From assembly GCA_016713305.1 (NCBI GenBank), contig JADJPK010000005.1, positions 124,001-188,000 on the forward strand: a stretch of 64,000 nt of DNA. The letters are read 5' to 3'. The stretch is from Betaproteobacteria bacterium (GTDB lineage: Bacteria > Pseudomonadota > Gammaproteobacteria > Burkholderiales > Ga0077523). A program made the translations under genes and the position numbers. Under the pieces are notes generated by a model that was given only the letters and a program-made list of their open reading frames with translations, did not search any database and was not told the origin of the DNA. Of this stretch, positions 9,312 to 18,463 are shown piece by piece (position 1 is the stretch's first letter; each line of letters begins with the position of its first letter).

Positions 9312-9910
9312 AGCGCCTCATCGTCGCGATCACCGGTGCCAGCGGCGCCGTCTACGGGGTGCGGCTGCTGCAGCTGCTGCGCGCCGTGCCGCAGGTGGAG
9401 ACGCACCTCGTGCTGTCGCAGGCCGGCGGGCTGACGCTGGCGCAGGAACTGGACATCACGCGCAGCGATCTGGAAGCGCTAGCCGACGTCGTGCACAACC
9501 CACGCGACATCGGCGCGTCGGTGGCCAGCGGCTCCTTCGTCACCGAAGGCATGGTGGTGGCGCCGTGCTCGATGAAGACCCTGGCCAGCATCGCGCTCGG
9601 CCTGGCCGACAACCTCGTCAGTCGGGCCGCCGATGTGGTGCTCAAGGAACGGCGCCGCCTGGTCCTGCTGGCGCGCGAGACACCGCTGAACCAGGCGCAC
9701 CTGCGCAACATGCTGGCGGTCACCGAGATGGGCGGCGTGATCTGCCCGCCGGTGCCTGCCTTCTACCAACGCCCGCAGTCGCTCGACGAGGTCGTCGAGC
9801 ACACCTGCGTGCGCGTGCTCGACCTGTTCGGCCTCGGCGAAAGCGCGGCCGCTGCGTCCCCCCTCGCCGTGCGCCGCTGGTCGGGGCTCGCCCCGTCGGC
9901 GTCGGCATGA
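9308..9910 (+). CDS. hmfG: UbiX-like flavin prenyltransferase
   Basis: The 200-residue protein begins with the UbiX nucleotide loop TGASGAVYGVRLL and ends with the typical PAFYQRPQSLDEVVEHT region. UbiX enzymes make the prenylated FMN cofactor that UbiD enzymes need, so this gene most likely supplies the adjacent UbiD-family decarboxylase. The ATG at 9308 overlaps the upstream stop, which fits coupled expression. The C-terminal tail after about residue 180 is alanine-rich and not conserved in the family. Confidence 0.85.
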   Translation: MKRLIVAITGASGAVYGVRLLQLLRAVPQVETHLVLSQAGGLTLAQELDITRSDLEALADVVHNPRDIGASVASGSFVTEGMVVAPCSMKTLASIALGLADNLVSRAADVVLKERRRLVLLARETPLNQAHLRNMLAVTEMGGVICPPVPAFYQRPQSLDEVVEHTCVRVLDLFGLGESAAAASPLAVRRWSGLAPSASA

Positions 9911-9917
9911 CTCTCGC

Positions 9918-9937
9918 CACATCAGACCACATCAGAC
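9918..9937 (+). repeat. Tandem duplication of a 10-bp word
   Basis: The word CACATCAGAC occurs twice in direct succession just before the ribosome-binding site of the next gene. It may be a simple slippage duplication in the short spacer between the decarboxylase genes and the transporter genes. Confidence 0.6.
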
Positions 9938-9948
9938 AGGAGACAAGA

Positions 9949-11151
9949 ATGAAGATCATCGCCCTCGCGGCCGCAGCCGCCTCCACCGTGCTGGCCAGCC
10001 TGCCGGCCGCCGCCAAGCTCAATTCCTGCGACGGGCCGATCGTGTTCGGCACCACGCTCAGCGAGACCGGCCCCTTCTCCACGCTGGCGGACCGCTGGCG
10101 CAAGATGACCGAGGTCTTCGCGGAGGAGATCAACAAGAGCGGCGGCATCGCCGTCAAGGCCTGCAACAAGAAGCTGCCGCTGCAATTCGTCATCTACGAC
10201 GACCAGAGCGTGCCGGCCACGGCCGTGCAGCTCTACGAGAAGATGGCCACGGTCGACAAGGTCGACTTCTTCGTCGGTCCCGACTGGAGTTCGATCGGCG
10301 GCCCGGTCCCGCCGATCGCCGACAAGTACCAGATCCCGATGGTGATGGCCAACGTGGCCACGCCGGCGCTGTACGACCGCGGCCTCAAGTACACCTGGGG
10401 TACGCCCTTCCCCGTCGTTCCCAACTGGTCGGCGCGCTACTTCGACATGCTCGGCAAGGTCAGTCCGAAGCCGCAGTCGATCTACTTCATCACCCACGAC
10501 AACCCGGTGATGAAGGGCATCACGGCGACCTGGAGCAAGAAGGCCGAGGCGCAGGGCCTGAAGGTGCTGGGCAACGAGACCTTCAGCCCCGAGCTGAAGG
10601 ACTTCACCGCGCTGATCGCCAAGGTGCGCGCCGCCAAGGCCGACGTGATCTACATCAGTGCCTACGACAACGCGTCGGTGCCGCTGGTGCAGCAGATGCG
10701 ACAGCTGAAGGTGCGCGCGATGGACGTGCACCACACGATGCTGACGGGCGCGCTGGCGCGCCAGGTGGGGGCCGACATCGAGGGCATGACCGGCGAGCTG
10801 AGCTGGTACCCCGGCGTGAAGGGGGCCTACAGCGAGCTGGTCGAGACGGTGATGCAGCGCTCCAACGTCACGATGTTCGACTACATCTGGACGCTCAGTC
10901 GGCTGACCTCGTACCTGGCCATGGTGCAGGGCATCGAGAAGGCCGGCGTGGTCGATCGCGAGAAGGTGCGCGAGGCACTCTTCAAGGCGACGATCAAGAG
11001 CCCGGCTGGCGACGTCACCTTCGACGAGCGCGGCTTCCCGAACACGGGCGCCTTCACCGTGCAGATGCAGAACGGGAAGGTCAACGTGGTGTGGCCGCCG
11101 GAGGTCGCCACCGGAAAGCTGGCCTGGCCTTCGCCGAGCTGGCAGCAGTGA
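9949..11151 (+). CDS. ABC transporter periplasmic substrate-binding protein (branched-chain amino acid type), copy 1
   Basis: A 400-residue LivK-type receptor with an N-terminal signal peptide (about residues 1-23, ending near PAAAK). The mature part has the family start IVFGTTLSETGPF and the two-lobe periplasmic-binding fold of PF13458. AGGAGA lies a few bases before the ATG. It heads a transporter set (receptor, permease, permease-ATPase fusion, ATPase) placed directly after the decarboxylase genes. Receptors of this type in catabolic clusters often bind aromatic acids rather than amino acids, so furoate or furandicarboxylate is a reasonable ligand guess. Confidence 0.85.
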   Translation: MKIIALAAAAASTVLASLPAAAKLNSCDGPIVFGTTLSETGPFSTLADRWRKMTEVFAEEINKSGGIAVKACNKKLPLQFVIYDDQSVPATAVQLYEKMATVDKVDFFVGPDWSSIGGPVPPIADKYQIPMVMANVATPALYDRGLKYTWGTPFPVVPNWSARYFDMLGKVSPKPQSIYFITHDNPVMKGITATWSKKAEAQGLKVLGNETFSPELKDFTALIAKVRAAKADVIYISAYDNASVPLVQQMRQLKVRAMDVHHTMLTGALARQVGADIEGMTGELSWYPGVKGAYSELVETVMQRSNVTMFDYIWTLSRLTSYLAMVQGIEKAGVVDREKVREALFKATIKSPAGDVTFDERGFPNTGAFTVQMQNGKVNVVWPPEVATGKLAWPSPSWQQ

Positions 11152-11173
11152 CGCCAGGGCACGCACATCCATC

Positions 11174-12040
11174 ATGGAAGTCCTGCTTCAGGTACTGATC
11201 GGCGGCGTGCTGCTCGGCGGACTCTACGCGTTGGTCGCGTTTGGTCTCTCGCTGATCTACGGCGTCGTCCGCATCCTCAACTTCGCGCACGGCACGCTGC
11301 TGGCGGTCTGCGGCGTGGCGGCGAGCCTGGCCTTCTCGGCCTGGCAGATGCACCCGGCGCTGATTGCGGCGCTGCTCGCGCCGCTGCTGTTTGCCTTCGC
11401 CTGGGCCTACTACCACCTGCTGCTGCGTCCGCTGGCCTCTCGCAACCACTTCGAAGGAACCGTGGGCACGGTGCTGGTCACGGTGGGCACGCTGATGATC
11501 CTGTCGGACCTGACCGCCAAGGCGGCCGGTGCGACCCAGCGCAACATCCCGCTGCGACTGCCGGCGCTGGAGTTCGGCGAGATCGTCGTCTCCAGCACGC
11601 AGATGCTGATCCTCGGCGGCATCGTCGTGCTGACGATCGTCATGCACCTGCTGCTCAAGCACACCTGGTTCGGCCGGGCCGTGCGGGCGGTGACCCAGGA
11701 CGCCGTCGGCGCGCAGATCTGCGGCGTGCGCAGCGTGCACATGAAGGCGCTCACCTTTGCCTTCGGCTCGGCCACCGTCGCGGTGGCGGCGGTGCTCTAC
11801 GTGCTGTCCTTCCCGGTCGATCCGTACATGGGCTTCGGCCTGACGGTGAAGGCCTTCACGATCATCGTCGTCGGCGGCATCGGCAACCTGCCGGGTGCAC
11901 TGCTGGCCGGCGTGTTCCTCGGCGTGGCCGAGGGGCTCACCGGCCTGTACTGGAAGCCGGAGTGGGCACCGGCGCTGAGCGTGATCGCGATGCTGCTGAT
12001 CCTGGTCGTCTGGCCCAAGGGACTGGGGAGGACGGCATGA
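11174..12040 (+). CDS. Branched-chain-type ABC transporter permease (LivH-like), copy 1
   Basis: This 288-residue hydrophobic protein is a LivH-family permease. It contains the hallmark GLYALVAFGLSLIYGVVRIL at the N-terminus and VVGGIGNLPGALLAGVFLG near the C-terminus, with about eight membrane segments between. It starts 22 bases after the receptor gene and overlaps the following fusion gene by four bases. Confidence 0.87.
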   Translation: MEVLLQVLIGGVLLGGLYALVAFGLSLIYGVVRILNFAHGTLLAVCGVAASLAFSAWQMHPALIAALLAPLLFAFAWAYYHLLLRPLASRNHFEGTVGTVLVTVGTLMILSDLTAKAAGATQRNIPLRLPALEFGEIVVSSTQMLILGGIVVLTIVMHLLLKHTWFGRAVRAVTQDAVGAQICGVRSVHMKALTFAFGSATVAVAAVLYVLSFPVDPYMGFGLTVKAFTIIVVGGIGNLPGALLAGVFLGVAEGLTGLYWKPEWAPALSVIAMLLILVVWPKGLGRTA

Positions 12041-13836
12041 AGGCGCTGCTCCGTCTACCCCCGCTACTGGGACTGGGCCTGGTCGCGGTGCTGGTGGCGC
12101 TGCCGTTCAGCGGCAATGCCTACCTGACCACGTTCGCCTTCACGGTGCTGATCGCCTACATCCTGGGCCAGAGCTGGGACTGGGTGGCCGGCGAGATGGG
12201 CTACGTCAACCTGGGCCACTATGCCTTCTACGGCATCGGTGCCTACGCCTTCGCGATCGTGCTCGTCGGCGGATCGCCGTTCTGGCTCGCCTTCGTGGCG
12301 GCGCTGGGCGTCACGGCCATCGCCGCGCGTCTGCTCGCGGTGCCGCTGTTCCGCCTGCACGGCGACTACTTCGCCTTCGCGTCGCTCGCGCTGCTGCCGC
12401 TGCTGGAGGTGCTCGCCTACAACCTGACGCCGATCACGCGAGGCGCCGACGGCATCGTGCTGCCGGTGGCGCAGGTGCTGAAGCCGGCCTATCTCATCGC
12501 GCTGGCCGTGTGCTTGATCACCTTTGTCGTCACGCTGCGCATCCACGGCGCGCGCTTCGGCTACGCGCTCAAGAGCATTCGCAACGACGAGCAGGTGGCG
12601 GAGACGGTGGGGGTGCGCATCGCGCCGGTCAAGCGCCGCGTGCTGGTGCTCTCCAGCCTGTTCGGCGCCGCGGCGGGCGCTCTGCAGGCCTGGCAGATGA
12701 GCTACATCGACCCGGCCACCGTCTTCGGACTGAACGTCGCGCTGGCACCGATCGCGATGGTGCTGTTCGCCGGCTCGGGATTGCGCTACGGGCCGCTGAT
12801 CGGCGTGCTGCTGCTCGCCTCCATGCAGCAATGGCTTCTGGTCAGCGTCAAGGGCTTCCAGGCCACGCTGTATGGCGCGACCCTGCTACTCATCGGCCGC
12901 TTCATGCCCGGCGGCTTCCTGCGCGCGAAATGGGTGCGGCGCGTTCCGGGTCTCGCGGAGTTCGGCCGCGAGCACCACGAACATGCGACGGCCTCCGCCA
13001 TGCAGGCGACTGGACAGGCCGGCGGCGCACTTCCGCTGCCGACTCCGCAGGTCGCCGGGGCGCGGCCTCTCATCGAACTACAAGGCGTACGCATGCAGTT
13101 CGGTGGCAATGTGGCGGTCAACGACATCAGCCTGTCCATCCGCGCCGGCGAGATCGTCGGGCTGATCGGTCCCAACGGTTCCGGCAAGACGACGCTGTTC
13201 AACTGCATTTCCCGGGTCTACACACCCACCGCGGGGCGCGTGCTGTTCGACGGACAGGACCTGGCGGACCTGGGGCGCGATGGCATCGCCCGCCTTGGCG
13301 TCGGCCGCACGTATCAGATCCCGCGTCCGTTCTCCGACCTGACGGTGCAGGAGAACATCGCCATCCCTCTGATGTTCGGCGCGAATCCACTGTCGCCGCG
13401 CGATGCGCTTCGAGAGGCGCGGGCCTTCGTCGACTACGCAGAACTCGGCCCGCGGCTGTACGACCGCGCCGACGCGTTGTCGGTGCAGGAGAAGAAGGCG
13501 CTCGAGTTCGCGCGCGCGCTGGCCTGCCGGCCGCGGCTGCTGCTGGTGGACGAGGTCGCCTCGGGCCTGACACCCGCCGAGGTGAAACGCTTCGTCGAGC
13601 ACATCCGCCATGTGCGCGACCGCTACGGCATCACCGTGATCTGGGTCGAGCACATCTTCTCGGCGCTGGAGCAGGTCGTCGACCGCGTGATTGCGCTCGA
13701 GCAAGGCGTACTGATCGCCGACGGACCCCTCGACGCTGTGGTCAGGAACGAGCGGGTGCTCGCCACCTATCTGGGCGCCGCCGCAACGGCCCCCCAGGCC
13801 TCTGCGCCACCGATGCTGATTCGAGGAGTTGCCTGA
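12037..13836 (+). CDS. Fused LivM-type permease and LivG-type ATPase
   Basis: The 599-residue product joins two importer parts normally made separately. Residues 1-310 form a LivM-like membrane domain (GYVNLGHYAFYGIGAYAF near 50). After a hydrophilic linker, residues 340-590 form a LivG-like ATPase with Walker A GPNGSGKTT, a Q-loop region, and LLLVDEVASGLTP as the Walker B. The signature reads LSVQEKKALE instead of the usual LSxGxQ, as is common in this subgroup. Permease-ATPase fusions of this kind are known in Burkholderiales importers. Overlaps on both sides indicate one operon. Confidence 0.85.
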   Translation: MKALLRLPPLLGLGLVAVLVALPFSGNAYLTTFAFTVLIAYILGQSWDWVAGEMGYVNLGHYAFYGIGAYAFAIVLVGGSPFWLAFVAALGVTAIAARLLAVPLFRLHGDYFAFASLALLPLLEVLAYNLTPITRGADGIVLPVAQVLKPAYLIALAVCLITFVVTLRIHGARFGYALKSIRNDEQVAETVGVRIAPVKRRVLVLSSLFGAAAGALQAWQMSYIDPATVFGLNVALAPIAMVLFAGSGLRYGPLIGVLLLASMQQWLLVSVKGFQATLYGATLLLIGRFMPGGFLRAKWVRRVPGLAEFGREHHEHATASAMQATGQAGGALPLPTPQVAGARPLIELQGVRMQFGGNVAVNDISLSIRAGEIVGLIGPNGSGKTTLFNCISRVYTPTAGRVLFDGQDLADLGRDGIARLGVGRTYQIPRPFSDLTVQENIAIPLMFGANPLSPRDALREARAFVDYAELGPRLYDRADALSVQEKKALEFARALACRPRLLLVDEVASGLTPAEVKRFVEHIRHVRDRYGITVIWVEHIFSALEQVVDRVIALEQGVLIADGPLDAVVRNERVLATYLGAAATAPQASAPPMLIRGVA

Positions 13837-14543
13837 TGCTCAGCCTGACCCGACTCGCCGTCGATCACGGCAAGCTGCGTGCGCTGTGGGACGTCTCGAT
13901 GCACGTGGGGCATGGTGAACGTGTCGCCCTGCTTGGTGCCAACGGGGCGGGCAAGTCCACGGCGATGGGTGCCATCGTCGGTCTGTACGCCGTGGCATCC
14001 GGCGGCATCGAGTTCGATGGCGCACCGTTGCAGCGCGCCTCCACCGCGCAAACCGTCGGCCGCGGCATCGCACTGGTTCCGGAAGGACGGCGGCTGTTTC
14101 CCGGCATGACCGTCCAGGAGAACCTGGCCATGGGCGCCTACGCCGCGGCGTCCCGGCGTGCACTCGACGAACCCCTGGAGCAGGTGTTCGGCCTCTTTCC
14201 GATCTTGCGCCAGAAGGCGGCGCAGAACGCGGGTGAACTCTCCGGCGGCCAGCAGCAGATGGTGGCCATCGGCCGCGCGCTGATGTCGCGCCCGCGCCTG
14301 CTGTTGCTGGACGAGCCCTTCATCGGCGTGGCGCCGCTGCTGGTGGACGAGATCCTGGCCGCGCTGCGCCGCATCGCGGAGCAGGGCGTGACCATGCTGC
14401 TCGTCGAGCAGAACACCCATCGCGCACTCGACTTCGTCGATCGCGCCTACGTACTCGAGAACGGACGGACCGTGCTGGAGGGCAGCCGCGAGGTCTTGCT
14501 CGGCGACCCGGCCTTTGCCGCCAAGTTCCTGGGCCTCGAATGA
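13836..14543 (+). CDS. Branched-chain-type ABC transporter ATPase (LivF-like), copy 1
   Basis: A 235-residue ATPase with Walker A GANGAGKST, signature LSGGQQQMVAIGRAL, Walker B LLLLDEPFIG and the H-loop region LVEQNTHRAL. The last base of the upstream stop codon is the first base of this ATG (TGATG). With the fusion gene it supplies the second nucleotide-binding domain of importer 1. Confidence 0.88.
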   Translation: MLSLTRLAVDHGKLRALWDVSMHVGHGERVALLGANGAGKSTAMGAIVGLYAVASGGIEFDGAPLQRASTAQTVGRGIALVPEGRRLFPGMTVQENLAMGAYAAASRRALDEPLEQVFGLFPILRQKAAQNAGELSGGQQQMVAIGRALMSRPRLLLLDEPFIGVAPLLVDEILAALRRIAEQGVTMLLVEQNTHRALDFVDRAYVLENGRTVLEGSREVLLGDPAFAAKFLGLE

Positions 14544-14559
14544 ACCTGGAGACACTTCA

Positions 14560-15342
14560 ATGACGAGAGAAGAAGAGATCGTCGCGCGCTCGAATGCGTT
14601 CCGTGCGCAGTACCGCGCCGACACGCCTGCCTGGTACCGCGGCGAAATGCATCTGGCTTTCACGCTGGTGTTCACCTTCGGCGTGATCCTCTACTGCGCC
14701 TCCCGCCTGCAGCAGCCCTCGTGGCTGGAGTGGGTCGGCGTGGTGCTGCCGATGTTCCTGTTTGGCAACTGGGCCGAATGGGCGGCGCACCGCTACCTGC
14801 TGCACAGCCCGAAGAGTCTGCTGAAGTCGGCCTACAAGCGCCACGTCAACACGCACCACCAGTTCTTCTCGCACAAGACGCTGGACTACCACGGCCATCG
14901 GGATTGGCGGGCACTGCTGTTCCCCCCGTTCGCCCCGGTGCTGTTCGTGCTGGCGGCGCTTCCGCCTGCCCTGCTTCTGGGCGCGGTATGGACTCCCAAC
15001 ACCGGCTACATCGCGATGCTGACCATGGCCGCGTACTTCCTGATGTACGAGGGGCTGCACACGCTGTCCCACATCGAACATCCGCTGCGCGACCGCCTGC
15101 CGCTCGTCAACACCGTGCGGCGCATGCACGTGCTGCATCACAACCCGGACTTCATGCACACCCGCAACTTCAATCTCACCTTTCCGATCTGCGATGCGCT
15201 GTTCGCCACCAGCGACCTGGACAAGGGCGTGATCGGCACGCTGTTCAACGGCATGTCCGACGCAGCCCGCAAGCCCGAGGACCGCGCCCGTGTCGAGGCG
15301 CAGCAAAGTGAACGCGGCCGCGCTGCCGCCAGGAGTCTGTGA
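14560..15342 (+). CDS. Membrane di-iron hydroxylase/desaturase-like protein (fatty acid hydroxylase superfamily)
   Basis: The 260-residue protein has two pairs of hydrophobic segments and the eight-histidine pattern of the superfamily: HRYLLH near 75, HVNTHHQFFSH near 94-104, HTLSHIEH near 167 and HVLHHN near 190. These histidines usually bind two irons in an oxygen-activating site at the membrane. The ATG at 14560 follows CCTGGAGA at a good distance. Its place inside a furan-type operon is unexpected, since the published pathway needs no such enzyme. It could act on an unusual substrate or belong to lipid adaptation; the substrate is unknown. Confidence 0.75.
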   Translation: MTREEEIVARSNAFRAQYRADTPAWYRGEMHLAFTLVFTFGVILYCASRLQQPSWLEWVGVVLPMFLFGNWAEWAAHRYLLHSPKSLLKSAYKRHVNTHHQFFSHKTLDYHGHRDWRALLFPPFAPVLFVLAALPPALLLGAVWTPNTGYIAMLTMAAYFLMYEGLHTLSHIEHPLRDRLPLVNTVRRMHVLHHNPDFMHTRNFNLTFPICDALFATSDLDKGVIGTLFNGMSDAARKPEDRARVEAQQSERGRAAARSL

Positions 15343-16115
15343 TGCCCTCTCTTTCCGAGGCACGGCTGGAAGGCCGGGTCGCCATCGTGACCGGCGCAGC
15401 GCAGGGCATCGGTGCACGCTACGCCGCCGCACTGGCCGCCGCGGGCGCTGCCGTGGCCTGCTGCGACGTTCTCGATGCCGAGCCGGTGGCAGCACGTATT
15501 CGTGATGCCGGGGGGCGCGCGATCGCACTGCGCGTCGACGTCACGTCCTCCGAATCGGCGCGCGCGATGGCGGCGACCACGCTCGAGGCCTTCGGTCGCA
15601 TCGACGTGCTGGTCAACAACGCCGGACTGTTCGCCAACCTGGCCATGAAGCCGTTTGACCAGATCGACGGCGGCGAATGGGACCGGGTGATGGCGGTCAA
15701 CGTGCGAGGCAGCTTCGAGTGTGCCAAGGCGGTCGCACCGCAGATGCGCGCGCAGGGCTACGGCAAGATCGTCAACATCGGATCTGGCACCGTGTTCAAG
15801 GGCGCCCCGATGCTGCTGCACTACGTGACCTCCAAGGGGGCCGTGACCGCCATGACCCGTGCGCTGGCACGCGAGCTCGGCGATGCCGGCATCCGCGTCA
15901 ACACGCTGTCGCCGGGGCTGACCGCCAGCGAGAACACGCTGGCCAATCCGGCCTGGCAGGGGGCGGTGAGCGCCAACAACATCGCCAGCCGCGCGATCAA
16001 GCGCGAGGTCACCCCCGAGGACTTGTGCGGCACGCTGGTCTATCTCGCCAGCGCGGATAGTGACTTCGTCACCGGTCAGGTGATCGTGGTCGACGGCGGC
16101 TCGGTGATGCATTGA
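15342..16115 (+). CDS. Short-chain dehydrogenase/reductase (SDR)
   Basis: A 257-residue classical SDR with GAAQGIGARYA as the NAD(P) loop near residue 20, NNAG near residue 90 and the catalytic YVTSK motif near 160. The ATG at 15342 sits six bases after AGGAG; a GTG at 15339 is also in frame. It lies between the membrane hydroxylase and the aldehyde dehydrogenase gene, so oxidation of an alcohol such as furfuryl alcohol, or reduction of the aldehyde, is plausible. The fold is certain; the substrate is an inference. Confidence 0.8.
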   Translation: MPSLSEARLEGRVAIVTGAAQGIGARYAAALAAAGAAVACCDVLDAEPVAARIRDAGGRAIALRVDVTSSESARAMAATTLEAFGRIDVLVNNAGLFANLAMKPFDQIDGGEWDRVMAVNVRGSFECAKAVAPQMRAQGYGKIVNIGSGTVFKGAPMLLHYVTSKGAVTAMTRALARELGDAGIRVNTLSPGLTASENTLANPAWQGAVSANNIASRAIKREVTPEDLCGTLVYLASADSDFVTGQVIVVDGGSVMH

Positions 16116-16125
16116 CGAGGCTGAC

Positions 16126-17596
16126 ATGACACTCGATGCACAACTGCTGATCGATGGCGCGTGGCGTGCCGCGCAGGGCGGGGCGACCGCGGCGTCGGTC
16201 AATCCCGCCAACGGGGAGACCATCGGCTGCTACGCCGCCGCCGACCTGGCCGATGCACATGGCGCGATCGCCGCAGCCCGCCGAGCCTTCGAACGACCCG
16301 ACTGGGCCCAGGCACCTCGGCTGCGCCAGCAGGTCATGCTCCATTGGGCCGATGCGCTGGAGCGCAAGAGCGACGAACTGGCGCGGCTGCTGACGCTGGA
16401 GAACGGCAAGGTGCTCGCGCAGTCGCGCGGGGAGATGGCCGGTGCGATCTCGGAGATTCGCTACTACGCCGGGCTCGCGCGCACCTACCCCGGCCACGTG
16501 TTCGAGGTCGAGCCGGGTGTGTTCTCCACCCTGATCAAGGAACCGGCCGGGGTGGCCGGCCTGATCATTCCCTGGAACGCTCCGGTGGTGCTGCTCATCC
16601 GTGCGCTGACGCCTGCAATGGCGGCCGGCTGCACTGTGGTGATCAAGCCGGCGCCGCAGTCCGCGCTGATCACCGCAGCGGTGATCGCCGAACTGCACGC
16701 CGTGCTCGCCCCGCTGGGCGACAGGGTTCGAGGAGTCGTCAACCTGGTGAGCGAGCGCGGCCACGACGTGGCCCAGACCCTCGTCACTTCCCCCGAGGTG
16801 GACGTGATCAGTTTCACCGGCAGCAATGCCACCGGGGCACGCATCATGGCTGCGGCCGCGCCGACGATGAAGAAGCTGTCGCTGGAACTCGGCGGCAAGG
16901 CGGCCTGCGTGGTGTTCGACGACGTCGACGTGGAGCGCGTGGCGGGTCAGCTGGCCGCCGCCGCGACCATCATCTCCGGCCAGCAGTGCACGGCTGCGCG
17001 GCGCGTGCTGGTGCACGCCTCGAAATTCGACGCCATGAAGGTGGCGCTGTCGCGTGCGCTGGCGTCGCTGGTAGTGGCTCCGGGAGACTCGCCCGGCGCG
17101 CAGGTCGGCCCGCTCATCGATGCTGCCTCGCGCGAGCGAGTCGCTTCGCAGATCGAGCGCTCGCTGGCTGAGGCCGACGAAGTGGTCCTGCGAGGCGGCC
17201 GGCCCGGGGGGGCCCTGGCGGCCGGCTGCTTCCTGACCCCCCACGCTAGTGGCACACCGAGATACCGGTGCCTTCTTTCTGCAAGAAGAGATCTTCGGCC
17301 CGCTGGTCGTCATCGAGCGCTTCGAGGACGAGGCCGAGGCTGTCGCGCGCGCCAATCACAGCGAGTACGGGCTGGCGGCCAGCGTGTGGACGCACGACGG
17401 TGCGCGTGCGATGCGCGTGGCGCGGGCGTTGCGCAATGGCACCGTGTGGATCAACGACCACAACAAGCTCTTTGCCGAGGCCGAGACCGGTGGATACCGG
17501 CGCAGCGGCCTGGGTCGACTGCACGGCGTCGATGCACTCGTCGACTTCACCGAGATCAAGCACATCTATCAGAACGTGGGCGTCGTTGGCGCCTGA
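16126..17596 (+). pseudogene. Aldehyde dehydrogenase gene broken by a one-base frameshift
   Basis: The first frame gives a normal NAD-dependent aldehyde dehydrogenase up to about residue 370, including the glutamate of LELGGK (Glu254) and the catalytic Cys288 in SGQQCTAARR. A run of six C at 17237-17242 then shifts the frame. Reading five C instead restores FLTPTLVAHRDTG and joins the rest (EEIFGPLVVIERF to the stop at 17596), giving a full protein of about 490 residues. The lesion could be a real inactivation or a homopolymer sequencing error. The enzyme would suit furfural or hydroxymethylfurfural oxidation. Confidence 0.82.
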
Positions 17597-17618
17597 CCCC
17601 TGCATCCGAGGAACTGCC

Positions 17619-18431
17619 ATGAAACTTCACGAACTCGCCCATCCCGCCGCCGTACTGCCCGCCGAGCTCGACGGCTTCCGCATCGAGCTCAAGCCCGAGC
17701 AGGAGCGCGCCGACATCGTGCTCGACCGGCCGCCGTTCAACGTCGTGAGCATGCTGGCGCGAGATCAGCTTCGCATCGCGTTCGAAGCACTGGATGCCGA
17801 CGAGCGGATTCGCGTGATCGTGCTGCGAGGCGCCGGCGAACACTTCTCCAGCGGGGGTGACATCAAGGGCTTTCTCGCGGCGACGCCCGAGCATGTCAGC
17901 AAGCTGGCCTGGAACGTCGCGGCTCCTGCGCGCTGCAGCAAGCCGGTGATCGCCGCAGGCCGCGGTTACTGCTTCGGGGTCGGCTTCGAGTTGTCGCTGG
18001 CCTGCGACTTCCGCCTGGCCACCGAGACGACGCTCTATGCGCTGCCGGAGCAGAAGCTCGGCCAGATTCCCGGATCCGGCGGTTCGGCCCGGCTACAAAA
18101 AATGGTCGGCATCACGCGCACCAAGGACATCGTGATGCGCTCGCGGCGCATCACTGGCCGCCAGGCCTTTGAGTGGGGCGTGGCCACCGACTGCGTGCCC
18201 GACGCCGAGCTCGATCGGGCCACCGATGCGCTGGTGGAAGAACTGCGCGCGTTCTCGCCGATCGCGCAGCGCACCGCCAAGAAGCTGCTCAACGACACCG
18301 AGGACTCCCCGCTGTCCATCGCCATCGAGCTGGAGGGCCACTGCTACTCGCGCCTGCGCAGCTCGGAAGACTTCCGTGAAGGCGTCGAGGCGTTCCACAG
18401 CAAGCGCAAGCCGGCCTTCGTCGGCCGCTGA
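17619..18431 (+). CDS. hmfE: Enoyl-CoA hydratase/isomerase-family protein, probable 2-oxoglutaroyl-CoA hydrolase
   Basis: This 270-residue crotonase-fold protein has the oxyanion-hole segments EHFSSGGDIKGF (about 78-89) and YCFGVGFELSLACDFRLA (about 117-134). It is encoded right after the aldehyde dehydrogenase gene and shares the operon with the molybdenum hydroxylase, CoA ligase and decarboxylase genes. In the described furan pathway the crotonase-family HmfE hydrolyses the CoA thioester of 2-oxoglutarate, and that is the best match here. Sequence alone does not distinguish hydrolase from hydratase. Confidence 0.72.
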   Translation: MKLHELAHPAAVLPAELDGFRIELKPEQERADIVLDRPPFNVVSMLARDQLRIAFEALDADERIRVIVLRGAGEHFSSGGDIKGFLAATPEHVSKLAWNVAAPARCSKPVIAAGRGYCFGVGFELSLACDFRLATETTLYALPEQKLGQIPGSGGSARLQKMVGITRTKDIVMRSRRITGRQAFEWGVATDCVPDAELDRATDALVEELRAFSPIAQRTAKKLLNDTEDSPLSIAIELEGHCYSRLRSSEDFREGVEAFHSKRKPAFVGR

Positions 18432-18463
18432 TCAGGTCAATCCACCGCCTGCAAGGAGGCTGC

